DNA of 64,000 nt. Source: Actinomadura terrae (GTDB lineage: Bacteria > Actinomycetota > Actinomycetes > Streptosporangiales > Streptosporangiaceae). Below are positions 16,169-23,824 of the stretch, in pieces. Both the position numbers and the translations under genes were made by a program. Each line of letters starts with the position of its first letter. The first letter of the stretch is position 1. The stretch covers positions 248,001 through 312,000 of the forward strand of contig NZ_JAICDG010000002.1 in the NCBI RefSeq assembly GCF_022751215.1. The letters are read 5' to 3'. The notes beneath the pieces were generated by a model that did no database searches, was not told the DNA's origin, and saw only the letters and a program-made list of their open reading frames with translations.

Positions 16169-17226
16169 GCCGCCCTCGCCTCAAGCGCGGCGACCTCGCG
16201 CCGCACGACCGGCGCCACCTCCGTGCCGAGCCGCTCGATCGCGTCCAGGTGCTCCTTCTGCGGCATGCCGCCGAAACCCATCTGAATGATGGCCCGCCTC
16301 ACCCCGTACAGGGCGTGATATCCGAGCAGTTTGTCGATGATCTCCTGCGGGCTGCCCACCAGCAGCCCGGCCCTCGGCGACGACTGCGCGTCGAAGGCGG
16401 CCCGGGGGATCAGCATCCCTTTTCCGCGCTGATGGTTGTTATCCGCCATTCCCTTGGCGAAATAGGGATACATGACGTCCCGCGCTTCCTGGCTGGTGCG
16501 TCCGACATATCCGTGCACGTTGATGCTGACCGGCAGCGCGTCCGCGTCGTGCCCCGCCTCCTCGGCGGCCGCCCGGTAGAGGTCCACGGTCTGCTCGTGG
16601 GAGGACATCGGCCCCAGCAGCAGCGCGAGCGCCATCGGCAGCCCGAGCCGTCCGGTGCTGATCGCGGACGCCGGTGACCCGCCCACGCCGACCCAGATCG
16701 GGATCGTGGCGCCGTCGGCGCGCGGCGCGATGTCGGCCTCGACCAAGGGGGCGCGGAAGTTCCCGTCCCAGGTCAGCGGGTTGTGATCGCGGATCTTGAG
16801 CAGCAGGTCGAGCTTCTCGCGGAACAGGTCGCCGTAGTCGCGCAGGTCGTAGCCGAACAGCGGGAACGACTCGGTGTAGGAGCCGCGGCCCGCGATGATC
16901 TCCGCGCGGCCCGCCGACAACAGGTCGATCGTCGCGAACTGCTCCCACACGCGGACGGGGTCCTCCGAGCCGAGCACGGTGACCGAGCTCGTGAGCCGGA
17001 TGCGCTCCGTCCGCTCGGCCGCCGCCGCGAGCAGGACGGCCGGGGCCGACCCGACGAAGTCGCCGCGATGGTGCTCCCCGACGCCGAACACGTCCAACCC
17101 CACCTCGTCCGCGACCCCCGCCTGCTCGATCGTCTCCCGGACGCGCCGCCGCGGCGACGGCGCCGCCCCGGTGATCGGATCCTCCGTGACCTCGCCGAAC
17201 GTCATGATGCCGAGCTCGAACGTCAT
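16165..17226 (-). CDS. LLM-class flavin-dependent oxidoreductase (luciferase-like)
   Basis: A 353-residue TIM-barrel enzyme of the bacterial luciferase superfamily. It has GLDVFGVGEHHRGDFVGSAP near residue 45, RIRLTSSVTVLGSEDPVRV near residue 75 and AGRGSYTESFPLFGYD near residue 110. It likely oxidises a substrate using reduced FMN from the coupled reductase. The ATG at 17226 follows GGGAGGG. It is transcribed away from a MarR gene, with a palindrome in the shared promoter region; local control by MarR is inferred. Confidence 0.87.
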   Translation of the reverse strand: MTFELGIMTFGEVTEDPITGAAPSPRRRVRETIEQAGVADEVGLDVFGVGEHHRGDFVGSAPAVLLAAAAERTERIRLTSSVTVLGSEDPVRVWEQFATIDLLSAGRAEIIAGRGSYTESFPLFGYDLRDYGDLFREKLDLLLKIRDHNPLTWDGNFRAPLVEADIAPRADGATIPIWVGVGGSPASAISTGRLGLPMALALLLGPMSSHEQTVDLYRAAAEEAGHDADALPVSINVHGYVGRTSQEARDVMYPYFAKGMADNNHQRGKGMLIPRAAFDAQSSPRAGLLVGSPQEIIDKLLGYHALYGVRRAIIQMGFGGMPQKEHLDAIERLGTEVAPVVRREVAALEARAA

Positions 17227-17281
17227 CTCCGGTCCCTCCCTCGGTGCGGGCCGGGGGTCCGTCCCGCCTGACCACAACAAC

Positions 17282-17297
17282 TTGTCTGCGCAGGCAA
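17282..17297. promoter_or_regulatory. Probable MarR operator
   Basis: TTGTCTGCGCAGGCAA is a 16-bp palindrome with one mismatched pair in the 117-base gap between the divergent LLM oxidoreductase and MarR genes. It fits the usual MarR arrangement of one site controlling both directions. Confidence 0.5.
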
Positions 17298-17343
17298 ATA
17301 TTCCGGCTTGGTCGTGGCGCGGACATCTGGATACGGTGCGGTC

Positions 17344-17793
17344 ATGGCGACGGACGGTCTGAGCGACCTTGAGCAGGACGCTTGGCGCGGATTCCTGCTG
17401 ACCCACGACCGGCTCTGGCGCGCGCTGGAGGCGGAACTCGCCCAGCTGAACGTCAGCATGGCCGAGTACAGCGTGCTCGCCCTGCTCTACGAGGCCGGGC
17501 CCGAGGGCATGCGCATGTCGGACCTGGCCCAGCGCCGCCTGATGTCCACCGGCGGGTTCACCCGCCTCGCCGACCGCCTCCAGAACCGCGGCCTGATCGA
17601 GCGCCGCCGCTCGGCCGTCGACGGGCGCGGCTTCGACGCGACGCTGACCGGCAGCGGGCGCGCCCTGATCCGCCGCGCCCGCCGCCGCCACCACAGCGAC
17701 CTGCGCGCGCTCTTCTTCAGCCGCCTGGACGACGACCACCTGCGCTGCCTCGCCGAGATCTGGACCCGCCTGGACCCGGACGTCTTCTCCTAG
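17344..17793 (+). CDS. MarR-family transcriptional regulator
   Basis: A 149-residue winged-helix regulator. The dimerisation helix comes first, then the recognition region MRMSDLAQRRLMSTGGFTRL and the wing RRSAVDGRGFDATLT. It probably represses the divergent flavin enzyme pair and itself. ATG 17344 is preferred; an in-frame GTG at 17308 would extend the N-terminus by 12 residues. The gene ends 17 bases before the convergent aldo/keto reductase. Confidence 0.87.
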   Translation: MATDGLSDLEQDAWRGFLLTHDRLWRALEAELAQLNVSMAEYSVLALLYEAGPEGMRMSDLAQRRLMSTGGFTRLADRLQNRGLIERRRSAVDGRGFDATLTGSGRALIRRARRRHHSDLRALFFSRLDDDHLRCLAEIWTRLDPDVFS

Positions 17794-17809
17794 ATCCGGA
17801 CGTCCTCTC

Positions 17810-18592
17810 CTAACCCTTGGCGAAGGCGTCGATCGCGGCGATGTCGTCCGCCGTGAGGGTGAAACCGTCCAGGTCGAAGTTGGCGGCGATGTGCTCGCGG
17901 CGCGACGACCTGGGCAGGATCACGATGTCGTGCTCCAGATGCCAGCGCAGGATCACCTGGGCCGGGCTGGCGCCGTGCCGCTGCGCGATCTCGGTGAGCA
18001 CGGGATCGCGCAGGTCGGTGTTGTTCAGACCGCTGTAGCCCTCGACGACGACGTCCCGCCGCCGGTGCTCCTCCAGCAGGCCCGGATCGTGCCGCGCCGG
18101 GCTCCACGAGATCTGGTTGACGGCCGGACGCCGCCCGGTGGCCTCGGTCACCAGGTCGATCTGCTCCGGACTGTAGTTGCTCACCCCGACATTGCGGGCC
18201 AGCCCGGCGTCCTTCGCCGACAGCAGCTCCTCCCAGGTCGGGACGAGATCGTCCGGGCCGGTCGCCCAGTGGATCAGCCAGAGGTCCACATAGTCGGTGT
18301 CGAGCAGCCGGAGGCTGGACTCCAGCGTGCGCCGGGCGTGCCGCGCGTCCCGCGGCTGTAGCTTGGTGGTGACGAAGACCTGCTCCCGGTCGACGTCGCT
18401 GTCCTTGACGGCCCTGCCGACGTCCGCCTCGTTCCGGTACAGCGTCGCGGTGTCGATATGCCGGTAGCCGATCTCAAGTGCCGCGCGTACCGCGTCGTAG
18501 GCCGTCGTGGGCCGTAGCTGCCAGGTCCCGAAGCCGATCAGCGGCAGCGCGGTCCCGTCGGGCAGGTTCACAGTCCGAGTCATGCTCCGCAT
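17810..18592 (-). CDS. Aldo/keto reductase
   Basis: A 260-residue NADPH-dependent carbonyl reductase with a TIM-barrel fold. The catalytic tetrad is complete: Asp in GYRHIDTA, Tyr in TLYRNE, Lys in VTTKL and His in LWLIHW. The cofactor-binding end reads ILPRSSRREHI. Substrate unknown. Two closely spaced ATG codons (18592 and 18583) could start it; neither has a good ribosome-binding site, so a leaderless message is possible. Confidence 0.88.
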   Translation of the reverse strand: MRSMTRTVNLPDGTALPLIGFGTWQLRPTTAYDAVRAALEIGYRHIDTATLYRNEADVGRAVKDSDVDREQVFVTTKLQPRDARHARRTLESSLRLLDTDYVDLWLIHWATGPDDLVPTWEELLSAKDAGLARNVGVSNYSPEQIDLVTEATGRRPAVNQISWSPARHDPGLLEEHRRRDVVVEGYSGLNNTDLRDPVLTEIAQRHGASPAQVILRWHLEHDIVILPRSSRREHIAANFDLDGFTLTADDIAAIDAFAKG

Positions 18593-18637
18593 TCTGCCCG
18601 GACGAGTCGGCGCGGAACCGGTGCGAAGTGACCTGGC

Positions 18638-19249
18638 TCAGAGGCCGAGTTCCCTGGTCACCCGGTCGGTCAGCTCGTCCTCGCCCATCGCGGTATCGAC
18701 CTCGATGGCGGGCAGCCCGAGTTCCTTGCTCTCCTCGAAGAGCCGGTCGGTGAACATTCGGTCGCGTTCGAGCAGGTTGCGCCGAGCCCTTTCGGGGTCG
18801 CTCGTCCTACGCGGAATGTCCCAGCCCCTGCCGTCGAACGCGGCCCAGCGGAATTCGGGCGTCGGCAGCAGCCAGACCGCGTTTCCTTCGCCTGCCAGAA
18901 GCGGCTGGACGAGGCGGGGCAGCAACCGGAAACCCTCGACGATCACGCCTTCGCCCTTCGGCAGCCGCAGCAGATCCTCAACGATCAGACCGAAGCCCTC
19001 ACCCCGAAACCAGTGGAAGGTGGCCAGCATCGTCTCCGGAGACCGGTGCACCCACCGCTCGTCCATTCCCATGGACGCGAACTGGCTCAGAAAAGGCGCG
19101 TCCTCCGGCGAAAGGCGGGCGGCATGATCCGGCATCACGTCGTCGGTCGAATAGAGGCGCATTCCATGCCGGGCGGCGAGGCGCCGGGCAATGGTCGTCT
19201 TGCCCGCGCCGCTGCCGCCGCCGATCCAGTAAACGTTCCGCATGGGCAT
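18638..19249 (-). CDS. P-loop small-molecule kinase-like protein
   Basis: A 203-residue nucleotide-binding protein with Walker A GGGSGAGKTTIARRL near residue 10, a strand VIVEGFRLLPRL near residue 102 that may serve as Walker B, and a lid-like Arg cluster (RRTSDPERARRNLLERDR). It resembles adenylate-kinase/shikimate-kinase-like ATPases of unassigned substrate. The start may be ATG 19243 instead of 19249. Confidence 0.75.
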   Translation of the reverse strand: MPMRNVYWIGGGSGAGKTTIARRLAARHGMRLYSTDDVMPDHAARLSPEDAPFLSQFASMGMDERWVHRSPETMLATFHWFRGEGFGLIVEDLLRLPKGEGVIVEGFRLLPRLVQPLLAGEGNAVWLLPTPEFRWAAFDGRGWDIPRRTSDPERARRNLLERDRMFTDRLFEESKELGLPAIEVDTAMGEDELTDRVTRELGL

Positions 19250-19265
19250 AAGAGTAGGCGGTGCC

Positions 19266-20261
19266 TTACCGAATGGAGGCCGCGCCGACCCAGCGGTGAT
19301 AGGAATCCAGGTCGACGTTGCTGCCGCACACGATCGTGACGATATGACGTCCGGCGAAACGCTCGCGGTCCTCCAGGATCGCCGCGATCCCGAGCGCCGC
19401 CGACGGCTCGACGACGAGGCCCGCGTGGTCGAGCAGCAGCCGCATCCCCGCGGTGATCGACTCCTCCCGGACCAGGACGGCGTCGTCGGCGACCAGGAGC
19501 AGATCGTCCAGCACGACCTTGATGGGCCGCCGCCCGGCCACGCCGTCGGCGATGGTGTCGGTCGAGTCGGTGGTGACGACGCTCCGCCGGTGCCACGACC
19601 GCGTCATCGCGGGCGCCCCCTGCGGCTGGACGCAGATCACCTCGACCCCGGGCGCGAGCGCCTTCAGCACGTGCCCCACGCCCGTGGCCATCGCCCCGCC
19701 GCCGAGCGCGACCAGGACGGCGTCGATCGGCTGCGCCGCGTCCACCAGCTCCAGGCCGATGGTCGCCGCGCCCTCGCAGGTCTCGATGTCCTCGCTGTCC
19801 TCAAGGAGCCGGATCCCGTCGCCGCGCGCGATGGCCACGGCCCGTTCCCTCGCCATGTCGAAGTCGCCGTCCACGAGCTCCAGCCCGGCGCCCAGCGCGC
19901 GGATCCGGTCGAGCTTGGCGGCGGGTGCGAATCTCGACGCCACGACCGTGACGTTCAGCCCCCGTCCGCGTCCCGACCAGGCGAGGGCCAGCCCGAGATT
20001 GCCCGCGCTGGCGCACACCACGTCATGCGAACCCTTGTCGACGAGCTGGCTCGCGACCAGCTCCGTCCCGCGCGCCTTGAAGCTGCGGACGGGATTGGCC
20101 GTCTCCAGCTTCACGCTGACCGCGCACCCCAGCTCGGGCTCCAGCCCCTCGCACCGGTACTGCGGAGTATCGAGGAAAAGAGGGTCGATGACCCGGCGCG
20201 CCGCCCGGATCCGTCCAGTATCAAGCCGCGTTTCTAGCACGACACAACACCCTAACCTCAC
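19266..20261 (-). CDS. PLP-dependent threonine-dehydratase-like enzyme
   Basis: A fold-type II PLP enzyme of up to 331 residues. The PLP lysine is in NPVRSFKARGTEL, the substrate-carboxylate loop is CASAGNLGLAL, and the phosphate cup is LGGGAMATGVG. The C-terminal IVCGSNVDLD is typical of the threonine/serine dehydratase family. The loop reads SAGNLG rather than the SxGNHG of true dehydratases, so the reaction may differ. Several GTG codons between 20261 and 20237 could start it. It is divergent from the first RiPP-like cassette. Confidence 0.82.
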   Translation of the reverse strand: MRLGCCVVLETRLDTGRIRAARRVIDPLFLDTPQYRCEGLEPELGCAVSVKLETANPVRSFKARGTELVASQLVDKGSHDVVCASAGNLGLALAWSGRGRGLNVTVVASRFAPAAKLDRIRALGAGLELVDGDFDMARERAVAIARGDGIRLLEDSEDIETCEGAATIGLELVDAAQPIDAVLVALGGGAMATGVGHVLKALAPGVEVICVQPQGAPAMTRSWHRRSVVTTDSTDTIADGVAGRRPIKVVLDDLLLVADDAVLVREESITAGMRLLLDHAGLVVEPSAALGIAAILEDRERFAGRHIVTIVCGSNVDLDSYHRWVGAASIR

Positions 20262-20366
20262 CGTACAGCCTTATCCGCCTGAGGTTCGGCGACCGGCGGC
20301 GTCCCGCGTGCCTTCTGGTTATGCTGACCATGGGAATGGCCAATTCAAATCGAAGGGATCATCGCC

Positions 20367-20492
20367 ATGGGTAAGCATGAGAATCCCGCGAACTGCGGCA
20401 TGTGCGGCGGAAATGGAAAGGTCGTGGTGAACAACGACAGCAAGGAGGAGAAGATCGACTGCCCTATCTGCAACGGCTCGGGCAAGGCGTGA
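20367..20492 (+). CDS. 41-residue tetracysteine protein, candidate RiPP precursor (cassette 1)
   Basis: A tiny protein with two CxxCxGxG-like knuckles, CGMCGGNGK (Cys10, 13) and CPICNGSGK (Cys32, 35), which would bind one zinc as in half of a DnaJ zinc finger. The loop between them carries Asp24-Ser25 (NNDSKEEK). ATG 20367 has AAGGGA eight bases upstream. The stop overlaps the GTG of the methyltransferase (GTGA), so the two are co-translated. A paralogue of identical length and Cys spacing lies at 22144-22269. By analogy to imiditide loci it may be the substrate of the neighbouring methyltransferase. Alternatively it is a free-standing zinc knuckle. Confidence 0.78.
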   Translation: MGKHENPANCGMCGGNGKVVVNNDSKEEKIDCPICNGSGKA

Positions 20493-21298
20493 GCATCGAC
20501 GCGGCCTTCGGCGCGGTACCGCGCGCGGCGTTCGTCCCCGACCTGGTCTGGGTCCGCGGCGGCGACGGGTGGGCCGTTCCGCTGCGCCGCCAGGACGACC
20601 CGGAACGCTGGCGCGCCCTGGTGGAATCCGACGACGCGGTGACGACCCAGATGGACGACGGGGCCACCGGCAGGGGGATGTGGCCCACCAGTTCATGCTC
20701 GGCACCGTCCGTCGTCCGGGAAATGCTCGAATTGCTCGACCTCGAACCTGGACACCGCGTAATGGAGATCGGCACCGGCACGGGCTGGAACGCCGCGCTG
20801 CTCGCGCGGATCACCGGGCCCGAGAACGTGACCACGATCGAGATCGACCCGGCGCTGGCGGCCCGGGCCCGGCTGAACCTGTCCGGCGCCGGCTGCCCCG
20901 TCCGGGTGATCACCGGGGACGGCGAGGCCGGGCACCCGGCGGGCGGCCCGTACGACCGGGTGATCGCCACCGCCGCCGTCGCGGAACTGCCGCACGCGTG
21001 GGTGCGGCAGACCCGGCCGGGCGGGCTCCTGCTGGTCCCGTGGGCCCCGACCTTCCACCCGGACGGCCCGCTCGCCCTGCTCACCGCGCACACCGAAGGG
21101 CACGCCGAAGGCCGGTTCGTGGCCCCGTCCTGGTTCATGCCGCTACGCGGCCAACGGATCTCCCAGCCCGACCGGAACGCCTACAAGTCCCGCTGGACGC
21201 AGGCCGGCGAACCCGCCTGCGACCGTTTCGGAATCACCGTGACCTCCGAGGGCCAAACAATCTGGCTCGACACCCCCGCCAACCCGATCACCCCCTGA
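20489..21298 (+). CDS. PIMT-like O-methyltransferase, RiPP-associated type (cassette 1)
   Basis: A 269-residue SAM enzyme homologous to protein-L-isoaspartate O-methyltransferase. The active-site loop is PTSSCSAPSVV, motif I is VMEIGTGTGWNAALL near residue 92, and motif II is TIEIDPALAARA. It also has YDRVIATAAVAELPHAWVRQ and the C-terminal block ITVTSEGQTIWLDTP. The N-terminal VPRAAFVPDLVW block and the long C-terminus are features of PIMT homologues found in lanthipeptide, lasso, graspetide and imiditide clusters rather than of the housekeeping repair enzyme. Predicted to methylate an Asp side chain of the upstream 41-mer. GTG start, 4-base overlap. Confidence 0.85.
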   Translation: MSIDAAFGAVPRAAFVPDLVWVRGGDGWAVPLRRQDDPERWRALVESDDAVTTQMDDGATGRGMWPTSSCSAPSVVREMLELLDLEPGHRVMEIGTGTGWNAALLARITGPENVTTIEIDPALAARARLNLSGAGCPVRVITGDGEAGHPAGGPYDRVIATAAVAELPHAWVRQTRPGGLLLVPWAPTFHPDGPLALLTAHTEGHAEGRFVAPSWFMPLRGQRISQPDRNAYKSRWTQAGEPACDRFGITVTSEGQTIWLDTPANPITP

Positions 21299-21310
21299 AG
21301 CGGGCGCCTT

Positions 21311-22147
21311 TCACACGAGCGGGTTATCCGGAGAGTCCAACCAGACGCGTTGCCCTTCTGAGGTGACGGTGAGGCCGTACCGCGACACCTTAGGCTCCCC
21401 GGTGGCCTTCCAATGCTCCTCTGCCTCTCGGGTGCTTTGAGCGTCGACGTGTTGCGCGCGCAGCGGCATGAACGGTGACGGGGCGACGCAGCGCCCCCGC
21501 GCCGTGCCGTCCTCCCGCACCTCGAGCACCACGAGTGGCCACTCCGGGTGGACCGTCGGCGCCAGCGGAACGATGATCAGCCCGCCCGGCCGGGTCTGCC
21601 GCACCCACGTGTACGGGACGGTATGCGCGGACGCCGTGGCGACGATCCGGTCATAGGGCGCCCCGGGCGGGTGGCCGGACTCCCCGTCCGCCGTGACCAC
21701 CTCCACCGGGCGGCCGACGGCCTTCAGTGCGGCCCGGGCCGAAGCCGCCGCGACCGGGTCGATCTCCACGCTGACGACGTTCTCCGCGCCGACGAGGTGG
21801 GCGAGCACGGCGGCGTTGTAGCCGGTACCGGTGCCGATCTCCAGGACGCGCATGCCGGGTTCCACGTCCATCGCCTCGATCAGGCGGGCCATGACGAACG
21901 GGGCGCTGCTGGAACCGGTGGAGATCATTCCCTTGCCCGTCGCCGGGTCGGCGTCCCCCGGGGGCAGGGCGGGATCGGGGGCGACCTGCGTTACGACGGG
22001 AGCGTCCGCCGCCACCAGTTCATGCCACCGCTCCGGATCGTCGGTGCGGCGCAGCGGCACCAGCCACCCTGCGGCATCGCGCACGAAGACCAGTTCAGGA
22101 ATGAACGGTTCCCTGGGAACCGCCGCTACGGCATCGTAGGCGTTCAC
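21311..22147 (-). CDS. PIMT-like O-methyltransferase, RiPP-associated type (cassette 2)
   Basis: A 278-residue paralogue of the enzyme at 20489, facing it tail to tail with 12 bases between stops. The active-site loop is STGSSSAPFVM, motif I is VLEIGTGTGYNAAVL, motif II is SVEIDPVAAASA. It has YDRIVATASAHTVPYTWVRQ and the same C-terminal block (LTVTSEGQRVWLDSP). The GTG start at 22147 overlaps the stop of its own 41-residue partner (GTGA). Predicted to be specific for that partner, giving two parallel enzyme-substrate pairs. Confidence 0.85.
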   Translation of the reverse strand: MNAYDAVAAVPREPFIPELVFVRDAAGWLVPLRRTDDPERWHELVAADAPVVTQVAPDPALPPGDADPATGKGMISTGSSSAPFVMARLIEAMDVEPGMRVLEIGTGTGYNAAVLAHLVGAENVVSVEIDPVAAASARAALKAVGRPVEVVTADGESGHPPGAPYDRIVATASAHTVPYTWVRQTRPGGLIIVPLAPTVHPEWPLVVLEVREDGTARGRCVAPSPFMPLRAQHVDAQSTREAEEHWKATGEPKVSRYGLTVTSEGQRVWLDSPDNPLV

Positions 22148-22269
22148 TGCTTACCTGATCCATTGCACAGGATGCAGGGTTGCCACACCTTGTTACCGTC
22201 GTCAGATCCCCACTTTCCGCCCTTGCCGCTACAGGCGGAGCAATCTACTACCTTCTTGTGCTTTCCCAT
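22144..22269 (-). CDS. 41-residue tetracysteine protein, candidate RiPP precursor (cassette 2)
   Basis: Knuckles are CSACSGKGGK (Cys10, 13) and CILCNGSGK (Cys32, 35); the loop between them is WGSDDGNKVW with Asp24-Gly25. Length, Cys positions, the MGKH start and the NGSGK end match the cassette-1 protein; the rest is diverged. Asp-Gly is the dipeptide most prone to aspartimide formation. ATG 22269 follows GGAGGCAGGGGC. The stop overlaps the methyltransferase start. Confidence 0.78.
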   Translation of the reverse strand: MGKHKKVVDCSACSGKGGKWGSDDGNKVWQPCILCNGSGKQ

Positions 22270-22324
22270 GCCCCTGCCTCCTCCGTTTCTCGCTCAGTAT
22301 CGCGCCTCCGAGGGATTGGGGGGT

Positions 22325-22352
22325 GGGGTGGCCCGTTTTGGTGGGCCACCCC
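22325..22352 (-). terminator. Hairpin terminator after the beta-prism gene
   Basis: GGGGTGGCCC (22325-22334) pairs perfectly with GGGCCACCCC (22343-22352) across an 8-base loop, just past the stop of the gene ending at 22375. It separates that gene from the downstream 41-mer on the same strand. Confidence 0.7.
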
Positions 22353-22374
22353 GGGGTTTCTTCTCAGGTAGGGC

Positions 22375-22641
22375 TTACTTCCGGTAGCAGAGGTAGATGT
22401 ACTTGCCTCCGGCGCCCTTGTTGAGGTCGGTGTCGATCTTGGTGTAGCCGTCCGGGGCGTCCTGGTCCTTGGCGAGGAGGAAGTAGATGTCGCTGACCGC
22501 TTCCTCGGAGCCGTCGGTCTCGAAGGCGAGGTAGAGATAGGCGCCGCCGGCGCCCTTGTTGAGATCGGTGGGGTCCTTGTGCCAGCCGGGCGGGGGAGAT
22601 TGGTCCTGACCTTCCAGGATGGTGATGTTGGTGACTGCCAC
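22375..22641 (-). CDS. Stand-alone MABP-like beta-prism protein
   Basis: An 88-residue protein made almost wholly of an internal repeat, with DLNKGAGGAYLYL near residue 27 and DLNKGAGGKYIYL near residue 72. Each is preceded by GW/GY-x-K. This is the signature of the MABP (MVB12-associated beta-prism) fold, known from ESCRT-I subunits and some bacterial secreted or toxin proteins. There is no signal peptide. The GTG at 22641 has AGAGGAG at good spacing. The neighbouring genes do not suggest a function; membrane or lipid binding is a family-based guess. Confidence 0.72.
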   Translation of the reverse strand: MAVTNITILEGQDQSPPPGWHKDPTDLNKGAGGAYLYLAFETDGSEEAVSDIYFLLAKDQDAPDGYTKIDTDLNKGAGGKYIYLCYRK

Positions 22642-22944
22642 GCGCTGTCTCCTCTGGCGGATCGAGGGGATCTGAGCGGTACCGCTCGCTACACCGTTAC
22701 CGCTACCCCGCGGTATTGATCGATTACCGGCAATGCCGGTCTTTTTGGTATTTGTGTCTTTTGGCATTCGGGGGCGGGGCTTAAGGGCTTTCCGTTTGGG
22801 ATTCTGGACGGGTGGTCGCGTGAGCCCGGAGAGTGCGTGCTGGCGGTATGGCGGGGAAGGGCGGTTCCGGTCAGGGCGCCGAAAAGGCGTGGCGTGGGTG
22901 GAAAATCGCTGGCGTGGGCCGCGGAGCGTCGTTAGGGTCGCGCG

Positions 22945-23820
22945 GTGATCTACGAGCATCCATTGGCCTACCTGCTCGGCATCGAGGGTGTCGCGCTGCT
23001 GCGGGCGTTCACGGGGGAGGGCGACCGGCGGTTCGTCGAGGAGCGGATCGCCGAGGTGCGGCGCCTGCTGGACGACGAGGCGCTGGCCGGTCTCGGCACC
23101 GAAGTCCGGCGGGTCGACACCGTCGAGGGGTACGGCGTGTGGGCCGGGACCTATGACGATCCCGGCAACGCGGCGTTCGGCATCGACCGGCCCGTCGTGG
23201 ACGAGATCCTCGACGGGCTCGCGCCGGGGGTCGCGCTGGACGCGGCGTGCGGCACCGGCCGGTACGCGCGCGAGCTGGCCGGACGCGGGCACCGGGTCAT
23301 CGGCGTCGACAGCTCACCGGACATGCTCGACCGCGCCCGGGCGAGCGTGCCGGAGGCGGAGTTCCGGCTCGGTGGGCTCCACCGGCTGCCGGTGGACGAG
23401 GTGGACGAGGTGGACGTGATCGTGTGCGCGCTCGCGCTGACCCACGTCGCCGACCTCGGGCCCGTGATGGCGGAGTTCGCGAGGGTGCTGCGGCCCGGCG
23501 GGCACCTGGTGATCTCCGACGTCCACCCCGAGGCCGTCGCGCGGGGGTCGGTGCCGTCGCTGCGCGGGGCCGACGGGCGTCCCGCGCGGGTCGCGACCCA
23601 CCGCCATCTGGTCGGGGACTACCTGCGGGCGGCCCTGGCGGCGGGCCTGCGTTTGCGGCGGTGCGAGGAGCCCCGGCTGCCGATGACCTCCCACGAGGCG
23701 ACCGATGAGGCGGGGCCGTGGGAACTGTGGCCGTGGAGCCTGGCGCGCATGGTCCCCGAGGCGGCGCGGGCGGCGAACGCCGGGGTCCCCGCGATGGTCG
23801 TCTGGCATTTCCAGGCGTGA
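22945..23820 (+). CDS. Class I SAM-dependent methyltransferase
   Basis: A 291-residue protein with motif I LDAACGTGRYARELAGRGH near residue 92, motif II IGVDSSPDML, motif IV VIVCALALTHVADLGPVM and RVLRPGGHLVISDVHPE. The C-terminal part (TSHEATDEAGPWELWPWSLA) is aromatic and may close over a hydrophobic substrate. ~300 bases of non-coding DNA separate it from the divergent beta-prism gene; I see no operator there. It is convergent with the small secreted protein, 4 bases apart. Confidence 0.83.
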   Translation: MIYEHPLAYLLGIEGVALLRAFTGEGDRRFVEERIAEVRRLLDDEALAGLGTEVRRVDTVEGYGVWAGTYDDPGNAAFGIDRPVVDEILDGLAPGVALDAACGTGRYARELAGRGHRVIGVDSSPDMLDRARASVPEAEFRLGGLHRLPVDEVDEVDVIVCALALTHVADLGPVMAEFARVLRPGGHLVISDVHPEAVARGSVPSLRGADGRPARVATHRHLVGDYLRAALAAGLRLRRCEEPRLPMTSHEATDEAGPWELWPWSLARMVPEAARAANAGVPAMVVWHFQA

Positions 23821-23824
23821 CGCG

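Noticed and set aside
20402..20488. N-terminal extension of the cassette-1 methyltransferase
   Set aside because: The in-frame upstream codons overlap the 41-residue gene in another frame and encode a basic non-conserved string. The GTG at 20489 matches the paralogue's start.
22642..23292. N-terminal extension of the beta-prism protein
   Set aside because: The upstream part has no domain and lies opposite a methyltransferase gene; the GTG at 22641 has a good ribosome-binding site.
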